Origin: Deltaproteobacteria bacterium | GTDB taxonomy: Bacteria; Myxococcota_A; Polyangia; Polyangiales; Ga0077539 | DNA length: 64,000 bases | Direction of reading: 5' to 3' | Assembly: GCA_030694465.1 (NCBI GenBank) | Contig: JAUXYJ010000038.1 | Coordinates: 1 to 64,000, forward strand | In this document: piece after piece, positions 8,919 to 18,294 of the stretch | Numbering within the stretch: position 1 is the first letter of the stretch | How the letters are laid out: every line of letters starts with the position of its first letter | Made by a program: the position numbers and the translations under genes | The notes under the pieces: model-generated | Database searches by the model: none | Told to the model about the DNA's origin: nothing | Seen by the model: the letters and a program-made list of their open reading frames with translations, nothing else

Positions 8919-11108
8919 ATGGCCTCACACATCCGACTGGGCATGGACCTCGGCGAGCTCGCTGACGAGCCCGAGGCGCTCTATGCACACACCGACCTCG
9001 CGTACCTCGCGGCCGGAGTCCACGCTGGCGACGACCATCACACGCCGCGGGCCCTCGCGCGTTGTCTCGCCCACGGCGTACGCGTCGGTGTTCACCCGAG
9101 CTTTAACGACCGCGAGGGCTTTGGGCGCCGCGCGATGAGCCCCGCCATGGACGAGCTTGTCGCGTGTGTTCGCGAGCAAATTCTCTGGCTCAACGAGCAC
9201 GCAAAGCGCGCGCGGGCAGTGCTCTCGTGTGTCAAGTTTCACGGGGCGCTCTATGGCTACGTGGATGCACATCTCGACGTGGCCCATGCGCTCTTGGCTT
9301 GCGCGCGTGAGCTCTTGGGCCCCTCGGTGGTGTGCGTGGGCCCCGCGCAGGGTGCCACGCGCCAGGCCGCGAGCGCGCTAGGTCTTGCGTACCTTCGCGA
9401 GGCCTTCGCCGACCGCGGCGTGGACGCAATGGGCAGACTTTTGCCACGCGGAACGCCTGGATCTGTGCTCGACGATCCTGCCCTGGTGCGTGCACGCGTG
9501 CGGTCGCTCTTGGCAGACGGCGGGTGCGATGTGCTCTGTGTACACGGAGACACCGCGGGTGCAGTCTCGATCGCGGCGACCGTTCGCGCGGTGCTCGATG
9601 CTGCCAAGACACCCGTGAGCACACGAGGCCTCCGGGTACCTCTGCCCGCACCGCTAACGCGCGGGGAAGTGTCATATCTGTCTGCAAATTCGCTCATCAA
9701 AGACTTCTCGTTTAGCGACACAGAGCTGTTGCTCTACGGGACCCAGGGCGCCTTGCACGACGCCCTGCACGAGGCACTCGCACGCGCACGCGTTCAAGAG
9801 GACCAAGAGCCCTCGCCCCCACGCACGCACACGCTGAGCGTCCACTACGACGGCGAAGACCTCGACGCGATCGCGGCTCACGTGGGCTGCTCACCCAGCG
9901 AAGTGATCGCGATGCACCATGGGCGCACGTACTCGGTACAATCACTCGGATTTTTGCCGGGATTCGCTTATCTTGGCGCGGTCGACCCGCGCCTTGAGGT
10001 CCCGCGCAGAGCGAGCCCACGAGCGCGTGTTCGGGCACACAGCGTCGCGATCGCCGACCGCTACACCGCGGTCTATCCCTTCGCAAGCCCCGGCGGATGG
10101 AACCTCTTGGGTCACCTCGCGCACGACACGCTCTTTGACCAGCTACACGGCGCAACGCTAGGCCTCCAAGACCGCGTGCGATTTGTCCCATGCCTTGCCT
10201 CGGACTGCGCGCGCTGCAACGCCATCGGCGAGTCAAACAACAGGCGATTGCAGACTCCCGAGACCCCTCACGGGGTGCGCTTTGAGCGCCTTGAGGCCCC
10301 TGCGCTGGTGCAAGACCGCGGTCGCCAAGGCTGGCTCTGGCAGGGCATCGCGCGCGGCGGTGCGCTGTGGCCCGCGATGTCCGCCCACACGCTTCGATCG
10401 CTGGACGCGCCCGACGACGCGGCCGTGATTGAGCTCTACGGGGCCGCACGCATTCGCGCCGAGCGCGCGCCCCTCTGGGTCAGCGTGGACGGCGAGACCC
10501 ACTGGATTTCACAAGGAGAATCCCTGGACATCGCGAGGTCTGAGCGGGCCCGTGTTCGCTACCTCGCGCTCGGCGAAGGGGTCGACGCGCCCCTGTGTCT
10601 GGGTGGCCGCGGGCAGCTCTTGCGTGCAGAGCTCGGGGGTCTCAAGGGCGCCATGCACCGCCCCCTGAGGCGGGGCGATTGGGTGGGGTGCGTACAGACC
10701 CAGCCCGCACACGCAGACCGCACGACGCTGAATCTCTCTCACGACCAGCTCCCCACGCTGTACACAACGGTCAGAGTATTTGCAGAAGAAAGTGACGGTC
10801 GATTCGCGCCCGAGGCCCTCGCCGTGCTCTTCGATCACACCTGGGAGCTCGATGCCCGGAGCGATCGCGTAGCAGTGCGACTGATCGGCCCCCACATCCC
10901 ACGCGCACGAGATGACCGTGGCGCGAGCCGGCCGATGGAGCCCGGCGCGATCGAGGTCGCGTCCGATGGGGTCGCGATGGTCCTCGGACCCGATCAGCCG
11001 ACGACCGGTGGCTACCCGGTCCTCGCGGTGGTCCACCCTGATGATTTGGCGAGCATTTTTGCAGCACGCGCGATGACTCGTGTGCAATTTGTTCTGATCG
11101 AACCCTAG
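8919..11108 (+). CDS. Fused 5-oxoprolinase, PxpA-PxpB-PxpC in one chain
   Basis: A 729-residue protein that contains all three subunits of the prokaryotic ATP-dependent 5-oxoprolinase. Residues 1-235 are LamB/YcsF (PxpA): MDLGELADEPEALYAH, AGVHAGDDHHTPRAL, GVHPSFNDREGFGRRAM, VKFHGALYGYV. Residues about 240-440 are KipI-like PxpB: SVQSLGFLPGFAYLG, PRRASPRARVRAHSVAIAD, YPFASPGGWNLLG. Residues about 450-729 are KipA-like PxpC: ALVQDRGRQGWLWQGIARGGAL. The enzyme opens 5-oxoproline (pyroglutamate) to glutamate. PxpB-PxpC fusions are common; a three-part chain is less so. The ATG at 8919 is chosen because the conserved PxpA start follows it at once; no clear ribosome site is visible. Confidence 0.88.
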   Translation: MASHIRLGMDLGELADEPEALYAHTDLAYLAAGVHAGDDHHTPRALARCLAHGVRVGVHPSFNDREGFGRRAMSPAMDELVACVREQILWLNEHAKRARAVLSCVKFHGALYGYVDAHLDVAHALLACARELLGPSVVCVGPAQGATRQAASALGLAYLREAFADRGVDAMGRLLPRGTPGSVLDDPALVRARVRSLLADGGCDVLCVHGDTAGAVSIAATVRAVLDAAKTPVSTRGLRVPLPAPLTRGEVSYLSANSLIKDFSFSDTELLLYGTQGALHDALHEALARARVQEDQEPSPPRTHTLSVHYDGEDLDAIAAHVGCSPSEVIAMHHGRTYSVQSLGFLPGFAYLGAVDPRLEVPRRASPRARVRAHSVAIADRYTAVYPFASPGGWNLLGHLAHDTLFDQLHGATLGLQDRVRFVPCLASDCARCNAIGESNNRRLQTPETPHGVRFERLEAPALVQDRGRQGWLWQGIARGGALWPAMSAHTLRSLDAPDDAAVIELYGAARIRAERAPLWVSVDGETHWISQGESLDIARSERARVRYLALGEGVDAPLCLGGRGQLLRAELGGLKGAMHRPLRRGDWVGCVQTQPAHADRTTLNLSHDQLPTLYTTVRVFAEESDGRFAPEALAVLFDHTWELDARSDRVAVRLIGPHIPRARDDRGASRPMEPGAIEVASDGVAMVLGPDQPTTGGYPVLAVVHPDDLASIFAARAMTRVQFVLIEP

Positions 11109-11110
11109 AC

Positions 11111-11126
11111 CCGGCGACGTCGCCGG
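11111..11126. repeat. Interspersed palindrome, copy 4
   Basis: Core CCGGCGACGTCGCCGG with AC before and AT after, beginning 3 bases after the oxoprolinase stop codon and 17 bases from the end of the convergent copper ATPase gene. Confidence 0.92.
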
Positions 11127-11142
11127 ATGAGTGACATCTCGC

Positions 11143-13482
11143 TCAGTGACCGCCGTGGCGCCCCCGGGCAAACAAGACACTCAGCGCCCCGAGGGCGAGC
11201 GCGACCAGCAACACGGCGACCATCGACAGCACCGTTCGACCACGCTCAGAGCGCGCGCTCGCCTGAGCCTCTGCGACGCTGGCAGGCGCAACAAACCCGC
11301 GCAAACGCAGCGCGTTGAGCACTACGCTCACGCTGCTTGTCGACATGGCCGCGGCCGCGAGAGCGGGATCTAGCACGATGTTAAACCTCGGCGCGAGCAC
11401 CCCCGCAGCGACCGGAATCAGCACCACGTTGTACGCAAATGCCCAGGCCAATCCCTGGCGAATCGTCGCAGCAGTCCTTCGCGCCAAGAGCAACCCCGAG
11501 ACCACCCCACGCAGGTCTCCGCCCAAGAGGGTGATGTCCGAAGCGGCCCGCGCCACGTCGGCGCCACCTCCCATGGCGATGCCTAGATCCGCCGCCGCGA
11601 GCGCGGGCGCGTCGTTCACGCCGTCTCCCACCATCGCGACGTGTCGACCCTGCGCTCTGAGCGCTGCGACATGCGAGGCCTTGTCCTCGGGTAGCGCCTC
11701 GGCGATCACATGCTCGACCTCGAGTTCAAGCGCCACGCGGTCTGCGACCGATTTGCGATCCCCAGACAAAATCCAGGGTTCTGCGCCGATTGCCCTCAGC
11801 ATCGCCAGGGCCTCACGGGCCTCGGGCTTGGGTCGATCGACGAGGCACAGAAGCCCCAACACTCGCTCTCCTTGCGCGATGGCGACCGGGGTGAGCCCCT
11901 GCGTCTCAGCCAGCGCGAGCGCGTCCGCGATGGGCGCAAGCGAGAGCCCTTGGTCCGAGAGCCACTGGGGTTTTCCGCCGCGCAGCGTGCGCCCGTCCAG
12001 TGTGCCCTCGACGCCCTGCCCTGCGTGCTGCACAAAGCCCTCGAGCGCCTTGGGCGACGCGCCCTGGCTTGCGCCCCAGCGCACGACCGACTGCGCCAAG
12101 GGGTGCGAAGACGGGCCCTCGATGGACGCTGCAATCACTGCAAATTCGCTCATCGAAGTCCCCTCAGACAACAGCACCTCGGTCACCGTAGGTCTCCCCT
12201 CGGTGAGCGTCCCGGTCTTGTCAAAGATCACCGCGTCGATGCTCGTCGCGCGCTCAAGCGAGGCCGCGTTGCGCAAGAGCACACCAAGCTCTGCAGCGCG
12301 CCCCGCGCCCACCATCACCGCGACAGGGGTCGCCAAGCCCAACGCACAAGGGCACGCGATCACGAGCACCGCGATGGCACACGAGACCGCCCGCGAGAGA
12401 TCTCCGCCCACAAGCCACCAGAGCACAAAGGTGAGCGCAGAGATCACGAGCACCGCGGGCACAAACCACGACGCGATGGCGTCCGCTACGCGCTGGGCGT
12501 TGGCCTTGGTGCTCAGCGCCTCGTCCACCATGGACACCACGCGCGCGAGGGCCGTGTCGCTCCCGACGCGCGTCGCACGCACGGTGAGCGCGCCGTCGAG
12601 CAACAGCGTGCCGCCCAGCACAGGCTCGCCTTCGCTGCGGGTGATCGCCACGCTCTCGCCCGTGAGCATGGACTCATCGATCCCCGAGCGACCGCCCACG
12701 ATCACCCCATCGGTCGCCACGCGCTCTCCGGGCCGCAGCACAAATCGCTGCCCTACACGCAGCTCTTTGAGCGCGATCTCTCGCTCGACGTCTTGGTCAT
12801 CGAGCACGCGCACCACGTCGGGCTTGAGCTTGCTCAGCGCACGGATCGCCTCGCTCGCTTGCGACTTCGCGCGGTGCTCGAGCGCTTTACCCAAGAGCAC
12901 AAATCCCAGCACAAACACTGACGATTCGAAGTATCCATGCGTGGGCAACCCCCGCGCGTGCGCCCAATGCGGGGCCACCGTGACCACCGTGCTAAAGCCC
13001 CACGCGGCCAACGCTCCAAGCGCGACGAGCGTGTGCATGTTGGCCTCGCGACGTTTGGCTCCGTGCCACGCTTGCACAAACGTGCTCGCGCCCACCCAGG
13101 GCAAGAGCGCCGTGGTGACCACCATCGAGGCCCAAGCCACCACGTTCTGCCAGCGATGAGGCAGTGCAAACATCGCGATCATCATGAGCGCACCCGCGGT
13201 AAGAGCGCTCACCGTCTGAGCCCACGGCGCGCGCTCCTCGGTCTTTGCGGTGGCGGTATAGCCCGCCGCGACGATGGCCTTGGTGATCGCAGCGCGGTCG
13301 ACCGTGCCAGCGCTCAACGTGACCCGCGCGGTCTCTGTGGCGAGGTTGACGCTGACGTCTTTGACGCCATCGAGCTTTGAAATCGCTCGCTCAACGCGAC
13401 GCACGCACGCCGCACAGGTCATACCGCCGATCTCAAACGCGAGTGTAGGGTCCGAGGCTTCGTTGGCTTGGGTCGCGCTCAT
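11143..13482 (-). CDS. copA: Copper-translocating P1B-type ATPase
   Basis: A 779-residue membrane pump. One N-terminal heavy-metal-associated domain holds the metal site GGMTCAACVRR (about residues 19-29). The membrane metal path carries CPCALGLATP, the phosphorylation site is DKTGTLTEG, the actuator has TGES, the nucleotide domain has SSHPLA, and the hinge is GDGVNDAPAL. The C-terminal helix has MSTSSVSVVLNALRLR, the family pattern for monovalent copper export. It expels Cu(I) from the cytoplasm. No metalloregulator or chaperone gene is adjacent. It is convergent with the oxoprolinase gene, with a palindrome copy between them. Confidence 0.95.
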   Translation of the reverse strand: MSATQANEASDPTLAFEIGGMTCAACVRRVERAISKLDGVKDVSVNLATETARVTLSAGTVDRAAITKAIVAAGYTATAKTEERAPWAQTVSALTAGALMMIAMFALPHRWQNVVAWASMVVTTALLPWVGASTFVQAWHGAKRREANMHTLVALGALAAWGFSTVVTVAPHWAHARGLPTHGYFESSVFVLGFVLLGKALEHRAKSQASEAIRALSKLKPDVVRVLDDQDVEREIALKELRVGQRFVLRPGERVATDGVIVGGRSGIDESMLTGESVAITRSEGEPVLGGTLLLDGALTVRATRVGSDTALARVVSMVDEALSTKANAQRVADAIASWFVPAVLVISALTFVLWWLVGGDLSRAVSCAIAVLVIACPCALGLATPVAVMVGAGRAAELGVLLRNAASLERATSIDAVIFDKTGTLTEGRPTVTEVLLSEGTSMSEFAVIAASIEGPSSHPLAQSVVRWGASQGASPKALEGFVQHAGQGVEGTLDGRTLRGGKPQWLSDQGLSLAPIADALALAETQGLTPVAIAQGERVLGLLCLVDRPKPEAREALAMLRAIGAEPWILSGDRKSVADRVALELEVEHVIAEALPEDKASHVAALRAQGRHVAMVGDGVNDAPALAAADLGIAMGGGADVARAASDITLLGGDLRGVVSGLLLARRTAATIRQGLAWAFAYNVVLIPVAAGVLAPRFNIVLDPALAAAAMSTSSVSVVLNALRLRGFVAPASVAEAQASARSERGRTVLSMVAVLLVALALGALSVLFARGRHGGH

Positions 13483-13569
13483 AGGTGTTGAGGCCTACAT
13501 AGCGCGCAATGGACCCGCGGTGACTTCTGCAGGGAGAAATCCAGGCGCTTTGTGTATGCTGTGAGCGAT

Positions 13570-14436
13570 ATGCCAATGCAACGGACTACCATCGCGCGCG
13601 CGCTTGTCGGGCTCACACTCTCGACCGCCGCCCTTTCGCAGACAAGCTGCGCCGAGGTGCTCAACCAGCTTCGCAGCGGGCAGGGCACAGGTGCCATGCG
13701 CCCGCCCGATCCGCCGCAGGTGACCGTGGCCGCAGTGAGGCTCACGCGAGCGCCGCGCAACGAGCAAATCGCTAATTATTTCTGTCAGCGCGCGCTCAAC
13801 CAGAGCCTCGGCCCGCTGGCTGGCATGGTGTGTCAGGTGTTTGGCCCGGCACCTAGGCCCGAGGACATGCAGTTTCAGTTCACGACGGACCTGGACTTTC
13901 GCAATCCCAACCAGATCCCGCTGCCATTGGTCGAGATTCTCGCTGCTTTTACAGTGTTTCCGGCTGCGACAGGCGAACGCAACTTGGGCGCCGTGTGTCT
14001 TAATCTCTGCCAAGACCCCGCGACGTGCCCACCTGCCCAAGACGCGTGTCGCTCAGACCAGCGAGACATCCGCACGATGCAAGACTTCGCCGGCGCCGCG
14101 GTGAACTTTCTTGTGGGCGTCGCGACCGGCCAAAATAGCCTCGAAAACCTACGCATTCGCACCCTCGCCCCAGGCGCGACCACGCGCGCGCAGGTGCACC
14201 TGCAGCTTGACCCTCAGGCCGTCCTCGCGGTGCTCGAGCACGTCGCGAACGGCGCTGTGCAGCAAGCGCAACGTGGGCAGCAAGTGCGCTTTGATATCCC
14301 GTACCGCTTTGAAGGCACCGTGTGGCTTCGCGTTGAGAATTTCGGGAGATTCGCAGCGACGGTCCCGCCGTTTACCGGCACCTGGCAGCTCGACCAGGTC
14401 GCGCGCGACGCGGCCCAGCCGGCTGCGCAGCGCTAG
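13570..14436 (+). CDS. Lipoprotein with a LEA14-like (WHy) domain
   Basis: From the ATG at 13570 the protein has 288 residues; the next ATG (13576) is also possible. The signal peptide (IARALVGLTLSTAALSQTSC) ends in a lipobox. The mature part contains LDFRNPNQIPLPLVEILAAF (about residues 115-135), which matches the conserved strand of LEA14/water-hypersensitivity domains, and a Cys-rich insert (CLNLCQDPATCPPAQDAC) that probably forms disulfides. It is convergent with the DUF1993 gene, 4 bases apart. Role unknown; LEA14-like lipoproteins are thought to be stress-related or envelope-associated. Confidence 0.7.
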   Translation: MPMQRTTIARALVGLTLSTAALSQTSCAEVLNQLRSGQGTGAMRPPDPPQVTVAAVRLTRAPRNEQIANYFCQRALNQSLGPLAGMVCQVFGPAPRPEDMQFQFTTDLDFRNPNQIPLPLVEILAAFTVFPAATGERNLGAVCLNLCQDPATCPPAQDACRSDQRDIRTMQDFAGAAVNFLVGVATGQNSLENLRIRTLAPGATTRAQVHLQLDPQAVLAVLEHVANGAVQQAQRGQQVRFDIPYRFEGTVWLRVENFGRFAATVPPFTGTWQLDQVARDAAQPAAQR

Positions 14437-14440
14437 GCCA

Positions 14441-14953
14441 TCACGCGTCTGCGAGGGTGAGCCCACCGATGAAGTGTTGCTTGCCGAGCGCGACGCCGTT
14501 GTGACGCAAGATCGCGTACGCCGTGGTGGCATGAAAGTAGAAGTTGGGCAGCGCCATTTCGTGCAAGAAGTTCACGCCGGTCATCACTTTTCCGGGCAAA
14601 AATGGCAGTGAAATCGCGCGAGCTTCTGCCCCTTCAAAGTGCGCCGGCGTAAACGTCGCGAGGTAGCTCTTGACCGTCGCGATGCGCGCCTTGAGCTCAT
14701 CCAACGTGACCTCTGTGTCGGCATGCTTCGGAGGATCTTGGCCCGCGAGCCGCGCTGCCGTCGACTTGGCTTGATCACAGGCGGCCTGCACCTGGCGAAT
14801 GAGATGAAACTGGTCGGGCGCGAGGCGCGAAGTGAGCAACACGCTCACGTCGAAGTTCTTGCTCTTGGCGTGCTCCGCGGCGGCGTCCAGCCACACCTCG
14901 AAGTTATTGAGCATCTTAGAAAACTGCAGGACCGTTGGTTCGTAGAGCGACAT
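14441..14953 (-). CDS. DUF1993 family protein
   Basis: A 170-residue soluble helical protein starting at the ATG at 14953 (MSLYEPTVLQFSKMLNNFEVWL). The longer open frame upstream (to 15058) is Arg/Pro-rich and not believable. The conserved N-terminal half, RLAPDQFHLIRQVQAACDQAK, and the C-terminal MALPNFYFHATTAYAILRHNGVALGK are the hallmarks of the DUF1993 family, a DinB-like four-helix fold. Molecular function is not established. It stands alone between convergent and divergent neighbours. Confidence 0.85.
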   Translation of the reverse strand: MSLYEPTVLQFSKMLNNFEVWLDAAAEHAKSKNFDVSVLLTSRLAPDQFHLIRQVQAACDQAKSTAARLAGQDPPKHADTEVTLDELKARIATVKSYLATFTPAHFEGAEARAISLPFLPGKVMTGVNFLHEMALPNFYFHATTAYAILRHNGVALGKQHFIGGLTLADA

Positions 14954-15119
14954 GCGCGACCGTCTCGTGCAAACCCTGCACGACGTCAAGGGGACAAACG
15001 CAGCCCTGCCTCGTGGCTCCCCTTCGGTGCCCTTGAGAGCCCCCCTGGGGTCTCGCAAGGTGGGCCCTCGTTGGATCCCCGTTGGTGAGAGCTAGGCTCA
15101 CGCATTACCGTGCTGACCT

Positions 15120-16217
15120 ATGCGCACGAGCCGAGTCGAGAGCACAGAGTGGGAGCTTGCAAGCGCGCTCCCTGCCGGACGCACGATGTTCACCGGCGTG
15201 CTCGCTGCTGTGGGCTTGGTCGCGATTCCCCTGGCCGCGCGCACGGCCTTCGGACTCATCCCCCCACTGCAGTTCGCGGCGTGTGTCGTGCTGAGCCTCC
15301 CGGTGGTGACCTTTGTCGTGGGCACGATGACCGCGACCCTGCGCTATGCGCTGCGACGTATGGCCCGAGTGCGCCCGGCGCTGGCGCTCGCGTGTATGGT
15401 GGGAGCGCTCGAAACAGCGGCGATTTGCTTAATGTTTCTGCCTCTCGTGCGTCGCTATCCGGCGGTCTTTCAGACGCTCCCCGGAGAGCCCACGACGGCG
15501 CTGTATTTTCTCGTCACAGGGATCACGGACTCGCTGATCCTCACCATGATCTGGGCCGCGGTGGTGCTCTATCCCGCGGCGCTGCGTGTCGTGCGTCAGC
15601 GTGAAGTCTCGCTCGCTCACGCGCGCGCTGAGGCCGAAATCCTGCGCCTTCGCGCGCATCTTGAGCCCCACTTTGTGCTCAACACGCTCAACGCCATCGC
15701 GGGGCTCGTCGTCGACGAACCACGGCAGGCGCGCAACATGCTTGGCGCGCTCGGAGACCTCTTTCGCGACGCTACGTCAGACCGCGAGAGCGAGCATCAC
15801 ACCCTCGCACAAGAGCTCGACTGGCTTGAGCGTTACTTCGCGATCGCGCGCGGACGATACGGAAATTCTCTGCAATTTGACCTACAGATCTCACGCGAGA
15901 CGCGCGACCTGTTGCTCCCTCGCTTGCTCTTGCAGCCCATCGTCGAGAACGCGATCCAGCACGGAGCCCTCCGCCGCGAGGGCCTCGGGACGATCACTCT
16001 GCGAGCATTTGTGCAGAGCAGCGGGCTCGTCTGCGAGATCCTTGATGAGGGCCCGGGGCCGAGCGCTGAGCCTCGTCGCGACGGCGCACGTGGGCTGAGC
16101 ATCGTCGAGCGCAGGCTCGCGCTTGAGGCCCCAGGCAGCGAATTTTCACTCCATCGACGCTCCGAAGGCGGCGCACGTGCGCTGCTTCGCATCGTGCAAC
16201 CCGCGAGGGCACAATGA
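15120..16217 (+). CDS. LytS/YehU-type sensor histidine kinase
   Basis: A 365-residue protein with four hydrophobic helices in the first 150 residues, then a linker helix and the kinase core. The phospho-acceptor box is RAHLEPHFVLNTLNAI (His near residue 182), the family variant of INPHFLFNTLN. The ATP site includes QPIVENAIQHGA (N-box) and DEGPGP (degenerate G-box). There is no HAMP or PAS domain, so the signal is probably sensed in or near the membrane. It overlaps the response regulator gene by 4 bases (ATGA), a sign of translational coupling. Its place upstream of an efflux operon suggests, but does not prove, that it controls it. Confidence 0.92.
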   Translation: MRTSRVESTEWELASALPAGRTMFTGVLAAVGLVAIPLAARTAFGLIPPLQFAACVVLSLPVVTFVVGTMTATLRYALRRMARVRPALALACMVGALETAAICLMFLPLVRRYPAVFQTLPGEPTTALYFLVTGITDSLILTMIWAAVVLYPAALRVVRQREVSLAHARAEAEILRLRAHLEPHFVLNTLNAIAGLVVDEPRQARNMLGALGDLFRDATSDRESEHHTLAQELDWLERYFAIARGRYGNSLQFDLQISRETRDLLLPRLLLQPIVENAIQHGALRREGLGTITLRAFVQSSGLVCEILDEGPGPSAEPRRDGARGLSIVERRLALEAPGSEFSLHRRSEGGARALLRIVQPARAQ

Positions 16218-16978
16218 GCGCGGGTCCCCTTCGCGCGCTCGTTCTCGAGGACGAATGGTCCGCACGCGGATACCTCGTCGAGCTGCTTCACGAGAGCGGG
16301 CTTGTCACCGTGGTGGCCGCGGTCGCTTCGGCATCACAAGCCAGCGAGGCGCTCGATCAAGAGTTCGCGCACGTCGCGTTTGTCGACGTCAATCTCGCGG
16401 GGAGCCCGCACGATGACAGCGGAATTCGCTGGGTACGCTCGCTCACTGCGCGCGCCAGGGCCCCGCGCGTAGTGCTCACGACAGCGTCCGAACGACACGC
16501 GATCGAGGCCTTCGCGCTCGGCGTCGAAGACTATTTGCTCAAGCCCTTTACGACCGAACGGGTGACCCAGTGCGCACAGCGATTGAGCCTCGCGCTGAGC
16601 CCTTCGATCGCGGTCGCGCCCGCGGTACGCAGGATCGCAGCGCGCGCGGGGTCACGCTTAGTGTTCTTGCATCTCGACGAGGTGTGGGCCTTCGAGGCCT
16701 CGTCACGCCTCACGTTTGTGCACACGCGACGTGGAAAATTCGACGTCGATCTCTCGCTCACGGCCCTCGAAGCCTCGCTCGGAAACACCCTCTTGCGCGT
16801 CCATCGCAACTGGCTTGTACGCATCGAGAGCGTCGCGAGCCTCGAGCGAAACAGCGGCGAGACCGTGCTGCAGCTCGGCGATCTCGACGCACTGGTGCAC
16901 GTCCCCGTGGCACGCGACCGCACGACCGTCGTCCGCGACGCGCTACTGGACGCAAGCGTAGGTCTCCGCAAAACATGA
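16214..16978 (+). CDS. LytTR-family response regulator
   Basis: A 254-residue protein with a receiver domain (about residues 7-125) and a LytTR DNA-binding domain (about 140-245). The acidic pair is EDE at 12-14, the phospho-acceptor Asp is D58 in AFVDVNLAG, and the conserved Lys is in DYLLKPF near 108. The LytTR part has the typical beginning (VFLHLDEVWAFEASSRLTFVHT) and LRVHRNWLVRI. It is the partner of the LytS-type kinase encoded immediately upstream. Its promoter targets are unknown; the nearest candidate is the efflux operon starting 120 bases downstream. Confidence 0.93.
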   Translation: MSAGPLRALVLEDEWSARGYLVELLHESGLVTVVAAVASASQASEALDQEFAHVAFVDVNLAGSPHDDSGIRWVRSLTARARAPRVVLTTASERHAIEAFALGVEDYLLKPFTTERVTQCAQRLSLALSPSIAVAPAVRRIAARAGSRLVFLHLDEVWAFEASSRLTFVHTRRGKFDVDLSLTALEASLGNTLLRVHRNWLVRIESVASLERNSGETVLQLGDLDALVHVPVARDRTTVVRDALLDASVGLRKT

Positions 16979-17097
16979 ATCTTTATTCAGGTTGTGTGGC
17001 CTAGCGACCGAGCCGCGTCTGCGACCCGTACGACCTCCGCGACCTCTCGTCCGAATTGTGCTCGCCCCGCGCGCAATTGCTCCCATAACCGCCCGCG

Positions 17098-18294
17098 ATG
17101 GAACAGTCCGTTTTCTCTCCTCGCCGCGCGGGCCTCGCGCTGTGGACGCTCGCGCTGTGGACGCTCGCGCTGATCGCAGGCTGCAAGACCGCGCCGATCC
17201 AAGCCGCAAGTCAAGCCGACGCCGCCGCCGTGCGCGTGCAGACCACACGCGCGCATCGCCGCGAATCGCCGCTGATTCGCACGTTCTTCGGGAGCCTCAC
17301 CGCCGAGCAGCAGGCCTCGGTCACCGCGCTGGTCTCGGGGCGAATCGAGCGACGCTTCATCGAGCGCGGCGACCACGTTCGCGCGGGCGATCCGCTGTTT
17401 CGGCTACGCGACGGGGACTACCGGGACCAGTCTGCGCAAGCCGCGGCGGCCCTGGGCCAAGCGCTCGTTCGCTCTGGGACCGAGTCCCCCGAAGTGCGCG
17501 CCGCGCAAGCACAGCTCAACACCGTCGAAGAGAGCCTGCATCGTACCGAGCTCCTCGCGACCCAGGGCTCGGCGAGCGCCCAAGACCTCACCCGCGCACG
17601 CGCAGAGCTCGTGCAAGCCCGCACGCAGCTCACCCTCGCGCAGCAGGGCGTCCGGGCCGCGCGGTTCGCCACCACCCAAGCCCGCGCACAGCTCTCAGCA
17701 TCTCAGCGCGCAGTGCGAGAGACCCTCGTGCGCGCACCCTTTGAGGGCGACGTGATCGAGCGCCGTGTGGACGTGGGCGACTTCGCCCCGGCGGGCGTAG
17801 TGATCGCGACCATCCTCCGACGAGACTCGATGCGCGTGCGCTTTGACGCAGGCCAGGCCGACTCGTTTGTCTTGCGCGCGGGACAGACCGCGCGAGTGAT
17901 CGTCGAGGGACTCGAAGCCGCTCCCATGACGGCAACCCTGCGATTTATCAGTCCATCGAGCAGCGAGTCCGCGCGCGCGGTCACCGTCGAGGCCACCCTC
18001 GCCGAGGCAGACCCGAGGGTGCGACCCGGACAATTTGCAACCGTGCACGTGGTGTTAGACCAGACCCAGACACGCGTCGCGGTGGACCGGCGCGCCGTGC
18101 GAACCGTCGCAGGGGTGTCTCGTGTGTTCGTCGTGCGCGAGGGCCGCGTCGAAGAGCGAGTGGTCTCGATCCCTGACGAGCCAGAGCGCGCAGACACGCC
18201 CGAGCTGCTCGTCGCGCGCGGAGTCACCGACGGCGAGATGCTCGTGCTCGACCCCAGCAACACGCTCGCAGACGGCGCCACGGTGACTCCATGA
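17098..18294 (+). CDS. RND efflux periplasmic adaptor lipoprotein (AcrA/HlyD family)
   Basis: A 398-residue protein with a lipoprotein signal peptide ending in LIAGC. The segment LTAEQQASVTALVSGRIERRFIERGDHVRAGDPLFRL is the biotinyl/lipoyl-like half-domain of the family; an alpha-helical hairpin rich in Ala, Gln and Glu follows (about 110-210), then the second half-domain (RAPFEGDVIERRVDVGDFAPAGVVIATI) and beta-barrel. It links the inner-membrane RND pump to the TolC channel. The signal peptide holds a 15-base tandem duplication (17134-17172). The gene is first in an adaptor-TolC-RND operon and overlaps the TolC gene by 4 bases. Confidence 0.93.
   Translation: MEQSVFSPRRAGLALWTLALWTLALIAGCKTAPIQAASQADAAAVRVQTTRAHRRESPLIRTFFGSLTAEQQASVTALVSGRIERRFIERGDHVRAGDPLFRLRDGDYRDQSAQAAAALGQALVRSGTESPEVRAAQAQLNTVEESLHRTELLATQGSASAQDLTRARAELVQARTQLTLAQQGVRAARFATTQARAQLSASQRAVRETLVRAPFEGDVIERRVDVGDFAPAGVVIATILRRDSMRVRFDAGQADSFVLRAGQTARVIVEGLEAAPMTATLRFISPSSSESARAVTVEATLAEADPRVRPGQFATVHVVLDQTQTRVAVDRRAVRTVAGVSRVFVVREGRVEERVVSIPDEPERADTPELLVARGVTDGEMLVLDPSNTLADGATVTP
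17134..17172 (+). repeat. 15-base tandem repeat in the adaptor signal peptide
   Basis: Unit CTCGCGCTGTGGACG is present twice plus a 9-base partial third copy. It encodes L-A-L-W-T twice and L-A-L, so it lengthens the hydrophobic core of the lipoprotein signal peptide without a frameshift. Confidence 0.9.

Noticed and set aside
11315..13159. Long + strand ORF of 614 residues
   Set aside because: Antisense to the copper ATPase gene, Ser/Thr/Ala-rich with no motif.
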